NCBI RefSeq assembly: GCF_949628265.1 | Contig: NC_088788.1 | Coordinates: forward strand, 35,264,335 to 35,328,334 | Reading direction: 5' to 3' | Source: Cloeon dipterum | Taxonomy: Eukaryota > Arthropoda > Insecta > Ephemeroptera > Baetidae | Length of the DNA stretch: 64,000 nucleotides | Part shown: one piece after another, positions 55,001 to 64,000 of the stretch | Layout of the letters: every line of letters starts with the position of its first letter | Position numbering within the stretch: position 1 is the stretch's first letter | Notes under the pieces: generated by a model | What the model was told of the DNA's origin: nothing | The model's input: only the letters and a program-made list of their open reading frames with translations | Databases searched by the model: none | Program-made: the position numbers and the translations under genes

Positions 55001-58000
55001 GTGGTGTTTGAGGCAGCTTGCGGCGCACTCACCGTGACAATGCGGTGCTGCACGGCGGGCGCACGGACGCCCGCCGCCAGCGGTGTCATCACACGCACCT
55101 GCGTCGCGAGCTGCGACTGCGCCGCCTGCAGACGGATTTGCTGGCCGCCTTGCGTGGGCGCTCGAGCCTGGCCAAAATAAAAAAGATTATTGTTATTTTT
55201 ATTACGGAGAGGATTGAAAATGCGAATGCAACCTGGAGGGTGGTGGGCATGACGAGACCGCCCTGAGGCAACTGGTACACTACGGTCATCGGAGGCGGGC
55301 GGATGCCGTCGATGACCAGCTCCTTGGTTATCAGGGCCTGCCTCAGAAGCGGCAAGCTCTTTTTCAAGAAGCCGATCAGACATGGCTGCGGAGAAGCGTT
55401 CAGCAGCTTCTCTAAACGGTCGCAAAACTCCTCAGGCTCCACCTAAAAACAGAAGTGAATAAACACTTTCCAATCACAGGCAACTTAGTAGCAAACCCTG
55501 GTGTCGATGAGCTCTTGTATCAGCGTCCGTACATTCCTCTCGACCTGCTTCGGCTCTCTGCTCGACAGCTCAAGCAAATTGGCAAGGAACTTTCTGCATT
55601 TCTCCTTTGTGGAGTCGACTGCCTGCTTCTGTGGAGAAAAAAAGGAGACGCCAAAGTCAGTGCCTGTGGCCAATTGCCGAACAAAGAAGCCAAAATACAA
55701 ATTAAAAAAGTGGAAAATCACAAGCGAGAGTTAATCACATCACTGAATATGGAGACCCGAGTGATTTTGAGCTGCTTGCTGCAACGAAAAACAACAAAAA
55801 CCAATCTGTGCGCCACCAAACAACAAAGAAATGACTCAAGAGGAACCGTTTCGGTACTTGGGAGATGTCAAATCGAAAACGTGCGGCTGCTTTCAACAAA
55901 AACCCCCGCTTATATCCGAGTTTTATTGATAGGACTAATCTGCTTGGGAAGCATCAATAATGTACACAATAATTAGAAGCATCAGAAGCTAATTAATAAA
56001 TTTGGGAGGGTCACGAGGAGCCCTGTGGTTGACCGAAAGCTAACACAAAAAAGTCGAGGCCCTGGTAGGTGTTAATATAGCACATGTGGCCTACAACAGT
56101 TCCACCCTTTTGGAGGAAAGCAGTCGGAGAAAGAGATGTTTGTGAACACTGATCAGCAGGATTGCCAGTTCACCAGCGTCACGCATTCTCTGCGCGACCC
56201 GAGGGAACCGCACAGCGGCGGGACAGTTGGCAACCCTGCTGGAAAAAGAGTGGTGCCCTGGTCACACAAACTGCGAGTGAGAGGAGAGGCAGCTGCAAAG
56301 GTCAAACCGTGAGTTTCTTCTCAGGGTACCCACCATCCAATAGTAATTTCTACACTGCGCGTCTCTACAGCACTAGAAAGCACGGAGTCGCATTAAAAAA
56401 CTGCAAAGGTCGGAGCCGGGAGGTCACTTTAAGGGTTGCCAGACAGGTATGTACACATAAGAATCAGATCTGAGTTTGAGAGCCGAGTCGCACCCTTCCA
56501 ACTGGGAAATTTGTGCTTTGCTTGGTTGCCAGAAAGCAATTAGCTGGTTAGTAAGCGTCAATTGCATGTGATTTTGTTAAAGAGAATGGCTTTAAGTAGG
56601 AAGAGGGCTGAAAAATCTATTGGAAATCAAAATCTAAGCGAGAAGTCTGGAAAATTCCATGATATCCTTATATTCTTTTTTAATACAATGAATTTAATCA
56701 AGCAGGGACCGAAAACGTCCAATTGTGGACCAAATTAAAAGAAAAAACAAACGCGCGACGCGGCCCTCAATTTAGAAATGGATTTCAGGGAGCTGGCAAC
56801 CTTAAATTGAGCAGAGGCGACACCGAGTGGGCGAAATTACCATCATGGCAGCGTGGGGCTGCGGGGGCCCCACGACGGGGTACGCAGGGCGCTGCAGAGG
56901 CCTCGCCGCCGGGGGCATTGGGCCCCAGTGGTGCACATTAGGAGGCGGGTACTGAGGCGACGGCTGCTGGGACGGAGAGCTGAAATCGGCATGCGAGCGG
57001 GCGCCCATGGGGCCGAAAGGGGGCCTTACCTGCGCCAACTGCGCCTGCTGCGGCGCCACCACGCCCTGAGTCACTGCCACGCCGCTGGACATGCTTGGCC
57101 CTGCTGTCACCTGCAACGCCAAACCACAAATCATGCGTTAAAATGTTGTAAATAATTGTCAGTAGGTAAGCCATAGTTCAATATTCATAATTTGCGAAAG
57201 CTTTTATAGTATTTTGAAGCTGCCAAGAGATGGCGCCACCTTTAAAAGAAGAGCAATAAGATAAATTTTATTCCTTGCTTGAAAATACTAGAGCAATAAG
57301 ATAAATTTTATTCCTTGCTTGAAAATACTAACTAAATATTAGGAAAAAGCTAAAAAATTTACAGGAAGCCGTTTAAATTTACGAGAAAATCAAGCACTGT
57401 CTCCCTACTGTAAAACAACGATTTCTTTACCAATTTAGGGAATTTTTCCTTAATATTCGCACGCCATTGGATATTGGATAGATCCCACCAAGAGGAATTA
57501 ATAGAAATAAAGCGAAAAATCGATAAATTTGGAAAAACGTGAAATTGAACTGTTCCTTAGTCGTGATTTTAAGGATTTTTAGAGATTAACCGTTGCTTAA
57601 TTTAACCTACATTAAACTTGATTAACTACTTGATTTATTTTGTTTTAAGAACGTCAAAAAAATCTTTGAAAGTGCAAAACTCACTAAATTGAGAGTTAAA
57701 TTAAATACAATCAAAAGTAACAGCTGGCGCCATCGATTGGCAGCTTTCGCAACAGGTCAATTGTTTTATTTAGTTCAAATCATATTGACAGTGAATACAA
57801 ATTAAATAATTTTCGCATAAAATTACCCATTGAAAACTTGAACGAAAATTCAATGGATCAGTGACAAAATTAATTATATTTTAAATAAAAAATGATTACT
57901 ATCCATCATACCAGTCTTACTCCTTGAGGCGTTGTGGCGACCTGCTGCATTGGTGCGGGCCGCGGACCTACTGATTGCAGGCGGAAGGTGGTGGTGGCCC

Positions 58001-59525
58001 CCTGGGCTCCGGCCTGCGTCAGGGTGCCCGGCGACGCGGTCGTTGTTTGGCCGATGCTACCCACTCGCAGCAGTTGCAGCTGCCCATTCTCCGTCTTGAC
58101 CAGGATGTGACCCTGCGCTCCAGGCTGCAGACCCGGTATAGCTTGCAGGGTGATTTGCTGCAAAGATCGAGAGGCCAAATTAGACTTTTGCTCACTTTCG
58201 TCTCGTTCGATTTAGCCTCCTGCCTCACTGAATTTTCTCTATACCTTGGTAGCAAAATTGTTTTGTGCCTGACTTCCATAATATCTGATCTAAAAATGTA
58301 AATAAATTATTATTGAACAAGTCAAAACAAAAAGAAAACTGCAGTGAATGTCAAAACGTTACTTTTTAACAAGTGGTGCCGATGCACTGGGCATGCGCGC
58401 CCGAAAATGGGAATTAAACGCGCACACGCATGTTATGGAACAAACAAATTCAATAATTTAGCAGTTCATAACATACAAAATTTCTGAATAAATTTCATGT
58501 TCTTATGGAATACTGGGAACTGGGAACGCGCACTTGCTCAGGGAAATAGGAAATAAAATAAGCGAAACAGAGGAAAGATTCGACTGTTAAAATTTACAAA
58601 AAACAAAGTAGATTCCAGAATTATTACTATTCTGGCAACGTTTTTATTAAATAAGAGATTTCCTTAGAGTTAAAAAATGCAAGCAAAGGTCATTAGAAAT
58701 TTATTTCAAAAATTAAAACAAAACTAACAAACTTAATAAGGGATCAAAAAATTTTTCAAATGATTGCGATCGCATTTTCTTTAAAATTTACAGAGAATAG
58801 ACCAATGGAATTTCCTAGGTCCGCTACGCCAATCAACGCACTGGGGTCGGGAGAGTGAACAAAACAGAAAGCGCGCTTTTACCGAAGAGTGAAGACACAA
58901 CAATAGAGTCATGTGAGGCAATAACCAACGGCAGGTAAAAAGTAACAATGACAGGGTGCATACATACCCCGGGCTGGCCAGGGCGGGCGCCGACCATCTG
59001 CTGAGTGCCGATGACCACGCGCTGGGGCATCCCCTTTTGGGCCTGCACGACCCCCTGGGCCGTGCCGGGGGCCGACGGCCTCAGGGGGTTAACGTTGAGG
59101 ATCTGCATGGTGGGGGCGGTGGCGACTGGAACTGTGGTGGCCGCTGCCGCCGAGGCCACAAGCGCGGGAGGCGGCACCGTCTTTGTGGCGCCGTTGCTGA
59201 TCACAGCCGGGGGTGGCTTGGGCGACGCTGCGCCGTTCAGGGGCGGCGGCGCTGCCGGCGGAGGCGGCGGTTCCACCTTAATGCTCCTCGTGGGCTCCGC
59301 TCCGCCGTTGTTTACGTCCTGAGCCCCGCCGCCGTTGTGCTTGGTGGGTCCGTTGAGCTGTGGCGTAGGGGCTCCTGGCGCCCCGGGGACCGCGTTCGCT
59401 GCGCCGCCTCCACCAGTCGCACCTGCCGAACCGAGCTGCGTTTCCAGGGAGCCCACGATAGCGTTCACTGCAGATTCATCGACGTCATTACTCAGGGCTT
59501 CCTCGAGAAACTTTGCAGACGCCAT
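52056..59525 (-). CDS. TAF4: TAF4, TFIID subunit
   Basis: Complete gene of 13 exons: 59525-58968, 58157-57912, 57110-56841, 55628-55497, 55442-55233, 55167-54976, 54163-54015, 53983-53793, 53734-53601, 53412-53230, 53172-53050, 52876-52826, 52169-52056; about 850 residues. The N-terminus (AVNAIVGSLETQL) matches TAF4 starts and is followed by an Ala/Pro-rich, sumo-motif-bearing (SIKVEP) region and GHILVKTENGQLQLL. The TAFH/NHR1 domain spans exons 4-5 (KEKCRKFLANLLELSS to PQPCLIGFLKKSLPLLRQ). The C-terminal TAF4 domain (DDDINDVAAMGGVNLAEESQ, HATQERLKDLLEKL, REANLTALQAIGPRKRPKID, VKRVTMRDILFLLEQE, LYKTYLK) forms the histone fold that pairs with TAF12 and scaffolds TFIID. ATG 59525 opens the only N-terminal exon. 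Exons 2 and 3 have alternative in-frame donors. Head to tail downstream of polyhomeotic. Confidence 0.93.
57251..57330 (+). repeat. 40-bp perfect tandem duplication
   Basis: Two identical 40-base units starting GAGCAATAAG and ending GAAAATACTA, directly adjacent. The identity suggests a recent event or an assembly artefact. Confidence 0.9.
57380..57590 (+). repeat. R4 dispersed repeat nested in FB-A
   Basis: CTGTCTCCCTACTGTAAAAC, ATTCGCACGCCATTGGATAT, AGCGAAAAATCGATAAATTT and ACTGTTCCTTAGTCGTGATT match the copy at 8685-8860 in the same orientation. Confidence 0.6.
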
Positions 59526-61017
59526 TTTCTGCCTGCATCCGAGTGGCGACTGAATGGCGCATGCGTTTCGTCAGAACGTCGGTTTCTTTTGCTGCGCGCC
59601 AGGCTTGCCACCTGTTGGGCTATGCTCGTATCTTGTGCTACCTCCTTCCACCACCTCGCAGCGCCGCGTCGAAATGGAATTCAGCGCGCGCCAACACTCG
59701 CTAGGGTCATTCAACTTCTTCACGAATGCACTATAATCCAACATGCTTACCGGTACATTACGTAAACTCGTCTTGTTGTGCAATTTAGAAATTTATACAA
59801 AATGCCATATTGCCAGAAGACTACTTCTACTTTTTTACCATACAAGATTATTAAAAATTCTAAAATTTAATAATATATGTAAAATATAATTTAGAAGCAA
59901 TAATCAAAACATCTGATTAAAATTAAATTATATCGTAAAAATTGACGAATGTGGGGGGTTCAAAAATATTCATTTTATGAATTTTAAATCTGAGTTTTTA
60001 CATACACTGAGCGTTGCAGCTAGGAGACTGCTGCAATTCATTTCATAGATTCAGATAGATTTTTTTTTTTAAATAAAATATTAATTATTTGTGAAAGATC
60101 TGTTACCTTTATTTGTATTTATATATGAGAAAAAAAGCTCAAAATTCGCCCGAATGGATTAGATCGCGACGAGAGGGATCAAAATAAAGAGAAAAATCAT
60201 TGACAAACCCGTTTAATTTTTTGAGAAGTTTTGGCTAAATTTTACTATTTATTATCAGTCCTTGATTTCAATATTATATTTATATTGCCCTTTTTAAAGA
60301 TTAACTCTGTAAAAGAGTTTCAGAAACAATAAACTCAATGAACCCACAAATTTCCAAAATGTTTTTAATTGCTGGCCTAAAAAGCTCTACTTAATTTAAA
60401 CTGTTTTATGTACCTCAAATAGAATCGATTATCAAAATTTGACTATGCCAAAATCATCACATCAAAGTAGCGCTAAGTTACTGTTGGTCAATGAAGATTT
60501 ATTGGGATTTGTCAATCAAACACCTGCTTTGAAATAATTCTAGTTATAAACTTGATTTTATTGAAAGTTTTTGTGTATAATAGAAAATGTGGTCGAGTGT
60601 AGAAAGTTTTATTACAATCCAGCTGCAGCACAAAGGCAGTACTCCGTCCAATTCAACAGAGTTTAAATGTGTTGCCATAGGATTAAAAAAGGCTGCTCCG
60701 TTTCGTCATGAATTGATCTTGTAATAATCATGATATTTATCACATGTTAAACTAAAAGGTTGATTTTCTATAAAATAAAATTAATAACGTTACAGGACAA
60801 AAAACTACATTTAGAGAGTTGTATTGTAGTTGAGGCACAGTGGTGCCCACAAAGCATTTTGTTCATGGGCAGTGCTCAAAAATTGTACTTCCAAACTCAC
60901 ATTAAAATTTTAGGCGATGAGGAAAGACTTTTCCATACGTACATCAAAACAGACAAAAACGAGAATTTAACAAAACGGAGCAACCTTGACCTTAATTATA
61001 CTACAACTACAGGACAG
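59526..61017. other. Spacer between polyhomeotic and TAF4
   Basis: 1.5 kb holding the polyhomeotic 3' UTR and the TAF4 promoter. The last 250 bases before the TAF4 ATG are GC-richer. An R4-like fragment (GATTAGATCGCGACGAGAGG) lies near 60160-60240. The plus-strand open frame at 60760-61071 is antisense to the polyhomeotic end and has no domain. Confidence 0.4.
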
Positions 61018-64000
61018 CTAAGAGGCCGGGGTCTCGGCAGGCACAAGAGCTCTGAGCTGCTCGATGCGTGAGCAGATCTTGAGGGCCGGTCCGAGGCGGA
61101 TGGCCATGGCAGTCATCAAGTGGTCCGTCTTGAGCAGCATCAACGCCTGCCCGTCAATCTCCTGCAGCCGGAAGTCATCAGCGTACTCGGCGCAGCCGGG
61201 CAGGCCTTGGATAAAATCGGACACCTCCACCACCGACCATTTCAGCGGGTTTGAGCCCGCGGTTGGAGGAATTGGCAGCTCCGGCACAGCTCCCGCGCCG
61301 CCACTGCCGTCCTCGCCTCCTGCGCCGGTACTGAGATCATTGGAGGCAGCGATTCCACTCTGAAAATTTCCAATCGGTTAGTCCAGCTCTTATAGTTGAT
61401 CAGTAGACAACTTATTCTTAAATTTGCAATACTCAAAATAGGAACTTGCTAAAAAAAAATCAAATTTTCTCCAAAATTTGCAGCGCTTGACTATATTTTT
61501 TGGCAGATTTTGATTCTTCTCGTCAAGATCTATCCAACAGTGTATGCCACTGTTTGGGGAAACTCTTAGTCGAAATAAAATAGGTCAATTTTGGATTCAA
61601 CTGAATCCTAAAGGAAGAAATCATGCATTGGCAACCATCATTTTCCAGGATTTTGCTGCTGCATCAATACTCTTTAAGGGGAACTACTAAATGCTCGAAC
61701 CAAGAAATTATTACTAACCGAGTTTTTCAGATCAGTCTCTGTAGCTTGCTTCTTTGCCGACGGCGATCCATCTTCATTCGCGCACCTTTTGCTGAAACTA
61801 ACATTAAACCTGCATGATTGGGCCACTCTTATGCAATGAAAAACTGAATTTAATTTAATAAATATCCAAATCTCACCTTTTTGAACACGAGTTGCTGCAA
61901 AAGCGCTTCGACTTCTTGAACTTGTTGGCTGAGTCGATTTTGTTGCAGAACTCGCAAACGGCTGTTGTACGTGGCGCAATGCCTCCCGCTTCTAATATTT
62001 TTTTAAATTACTTAAACTGCAGGCAAAATGAAAAATTGACTCACGATCTGGTTCCGCCGCCCCGTTGACTTGGTTCTCTTTGTCGGAGCACTGGCTCGTC
62101 TGGTCTTGCATGGCGTTATTTCGAGCAATAGTAAACGGCTCAGAAGCTGCAATGGAAATGCTATATTTATGACTGTGCTTCCTTTTACCGATTCAAATAA
62201 CCTTCTTGTATTACAAATCCTTCAATAACGTGTGTGAGGATATGTGGCTGTGGCTTTACGAGCGCCTTCAGTCTTCCTTTGTCCTTCAGATCATCGGCGC
62301 CCTCCAAGTCTCCTCCGAGTAACTCCTTGTCCTCAACGCCAGCACCTGCAAATAATCGATAATTTGTATTAAAAAATTTAAGTGGCCAAAGAGGCAAACC
62401 TTCTTTGTCCTCGGTGACCTCCATGGGCTCAGCGGTGGTCTGAAGATCCTTGTTTGGCTGAGAGGAGGCCACTTCTTCAATCTTGGGGGCGCTGGGGGGC
62501 ACGGGCTGCATAGGGGGCGGCACGACGGCTGATGGCACTGCAGGGGGCTGCTGGGAAGGGGAGGCCATGACCAACTGAGACGTCTGCTGGATCGGCGGAG
62601 CGATCGGCATCATCTGGCCGGGATGGCCGCCGACCTTGGCCATATGCTGCGGCATCATCTGGCCTGCGGGACCCGCCGCCATGGCTCCCATGGCACCTTG
62701 TATGGTGATAGGCATCATCTTTTGCCCTGGCTGGCCGCTGGCTGATACCATGGCCGTCTTTCCGTCAAGACTGGTCGTCAACACCATTCCTTGTTGACCC
62801 ACATTTGGTGGCATTCCAGGCCCCATCGGACCTTGCGGGCTGCCTAACGTGTTGACTATGTACCTGTTGCTGTAAAATTAGATTTTTAATTATTTTAAGA
62901 GTTAAAAGTTACGCACTATTAGTGGGTCGCCGCAAAGAGTAGCTGTCCTGATTTATTTTTTCATATTTTCCAGGAGGGTTCTAGTGTATAATTGGGAGAT
63001 TTCACATTCATCAGTCAGTATTTTTTCTCATTTCAACAAGATGTGGTTTGATATTATATTTATTTCTCTTTTTACGCAAATTAAAATTTTAAATAAATAA
63101 TATATTCATTTAATCATTGAAAAATAATACTAATTAATATTAAAATTCAATAAATTAGACTGAATTAATCTCCTAGTAGCTCTTCAGTCTCTTGGAGGAC
63201 GTCAAGACAAGTCATGTGCGATTTTTATTTATATTCATTGAATTCAAGCAACTGTGATTACGAAAAAAAGCAGTCTGACCTTAAAATCTCATCTCTTAGA
63301 AGCAGTGAGAGAGCGCTACCTGTTGATTCTGTTTGGCATAGCACGCGAAATTTGCATCGGAACCCAATAGTGAATTAATCGAGATGCATCGGTTCAAAAA
63401 CTAGTCGCCTAATATTATCTGACAGCACTGTTTGCGGTGCCCTTCCCTTTTTGGTATGGAACTCACTTGTTGAAAAGAATCTGCTGTTGAGTATGTTGGG
63501 GTTGCGGCTGGCCTTGCTGTTGCATCTGCTGCTGAGGGTCGACGACCTGCATCTTTTGCTGAAATTCATCGCCCTTGTTGGGTCTGGCGATGCCTGGGGC
63601 GCGCGGCCCAATCTTCTGGCGCACCTTTCCTCCTTGCTGGGGTAGCGAGTTAGCAAACCCTCCTTTCAATGTAATAAGAGTACACCCAACCTTTGCTTGC
63701 ATTCCGGCTGTTTGAGTCGAGACAGAAGGTCTGACGTCGGAAGGCAGCAAGCTGCGTTGCGCGATTTTCGGCTGGATGTTGGCTGGCAGTTCGGGTCTGA
63801 TTTGCTTTTGCTGCATTGGAGGAGGCGGTGCAGCTCCTGGCATCGCTGCCGCCGCCGCTGCTGCATTTGACTGCATAGCCGCCGCCGCCGCAGCTGCCGC
63901 GGCTGAAACAGCACAGTTTAATATTTCCGAGGAGAAATGTGATCAGTAATAATTACGATTGTGCTGTTGCATTGACTGAGGCGGCGCATTTTGGGGGATG
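61018..64000 (-). CDS. ph: Polyhomeotic (PHC), PRC1 subunit, C-terminal part
   Basis: Exons 64000(edge)-63957, 63902-63691, 63636-63467, 62869-62400, 62345-62202, 62146-62045, 61991-61877, 61785-61719 and 61359-61018, with matching phases; about 554 codons are visible and the N-terminus lies beyond the window. In order: Ala/Gln/Pro-rich segments, a Met/Gly/Gln-rich region, homology domain 1 (PHILTHVIEGFVIQEASEPF), the FCS zinc finger (VCEFCNKIDSANKFKKSKR then FCSNSCSKR), an acidic/Ser linker, and a C-terminal SAM domain (LKWSVVEVSDFIQGLPGC, EIDGQALMLLKTDHL, RLGPALKICSRIEQL). Polyhomeotic is the Polycomb repressive complex 1 subunit whose SAM domain polymerises and whose finger binds nucleic acid. 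Introns of 53-55 nt separate several exons. The 54-nt intron at 63637-63690 has a weak donor and could be retained coding sequence. Confidence 0.93.
61440..61690 (-). repeat. R3 dispersed repeat in polyhomeotic intron
   Basis: Inverted R3: CAAAATTTGCAGCGCTTGAC, GCAGATTTTGATTCTTCTCG, ATCTATCCAACAGTGTATGC, then AACTGAATCCTAAAGGAAGA and CATGCATTGGCAACCATCAT. It occupies most of the intron before the SAM exon. Confidence 0.65.
62880..63466. other. Polyhomeotic intron, AT-rich
   Basis: Largest visible polyhomeotic intron (62870-63466). It carries a short R1-like end (AGCTCTTCAGTCTCTTGGAG, GACGTCAAGACAAGTC) near 63178-63215. No exon was recognised. Confidence 0.4.

Larger units (their letters stand above)
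57190..57770. mobile_element. FB-A fold-back MITE, copy 3, with nested R4
   Basis: GAAGCTGCCAAGAGATGGCG at the left and GCGCCATCGATTGGCAGCTT at the right match the FB-A arms. Between them lie a 40-bp tandem duplication (57251-57290, 57291-57330) and an R4 copy (57380-57590). It lies in the TAF4 intron between exons 2 and 3. Confidence 0.5.

Noticed and set aside
58956-59765. 269-codon plus-strand frame
   Set aside because: It is the antisense shadow of TAF4 exon 1, whose N-terminal and Ala/Pro-rich sequence is clearly the real coding strand.
60760-61071. 103-codon plus-strand frame
   Set aside because: It overlaps the antisense of the polyhomeotic stop and 3' UTR. No domain.

Overview
The window is eukaryotic nuclear DNA and looks like an arthropod, most likely an insect. 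Genes are split by GT...AG introns, many only 51-58 nt. The proteins are metazoan (syntaxin-17, KCTD1/15, TAF4, polyhomeotic), and the noncoding DNA is full of fold-back elements and dispersed repeats. I cannot name the species. No prokaryotic features, CRISPR arrays or viral genes were seen.

Layout. 273-2361 (+): 3' two-thirds of an AIFM3-like oxidoreductase. 2716-4357 (-): a complete syntaxin-17, tail to tail with it. 5556-6399 (+): a small secreted C-type-lectin-like protein. 7749-9815 (+): a small secreted protein with two six-cysteine modules of beta-defensin-like spacing. 9.9-31.7 kb: a long stretch with no confident coding exon, holding GC islands, microsatellites and repeats; it is probably the 5' regulatory and intronic region of the next gene. 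31771-42256 (+): a KCTD1/KCTD15 (Drosophila tiwaz) homologue with a possible distant upstream exon at 15447-15489. 43-51.5 kb: repeats, including a 1.44-kb hAT-like element with an 8-bp target duplication. 52056-59525 (-): a complete TAF4 in 13 exons. 61018 to the window edge (-): the C-terminal part of polyhomeotic.

The genes do not form one pathway. AIFM3 and STX17 share a tail-to-tail terminator region. The two small secreted proteins may belong to immunity or to extracellular fluid. TAF4 (TFIID) and polyhomeotic (PRC1) lie head to tail and both act in nuclear transcription control. KCTD1/15 proteins are developmental repressors.

The most distinctive content is structural. There are at least five palindromic, MITE-like families without coding capacity. 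One has TTAA target sites and four copies. Another is inserted in a syntaxin-17 intron so that its tip appears to form part of the splice donor. Four dispersed repeat families (called R1-R4 here) fill introns and spacers. Several minimal introns are multiples of three and free of stop codons. No clearly new multi-gene system was found. All exon borders come from reading the sequence by eye against remembered protein families and have no transcript support.
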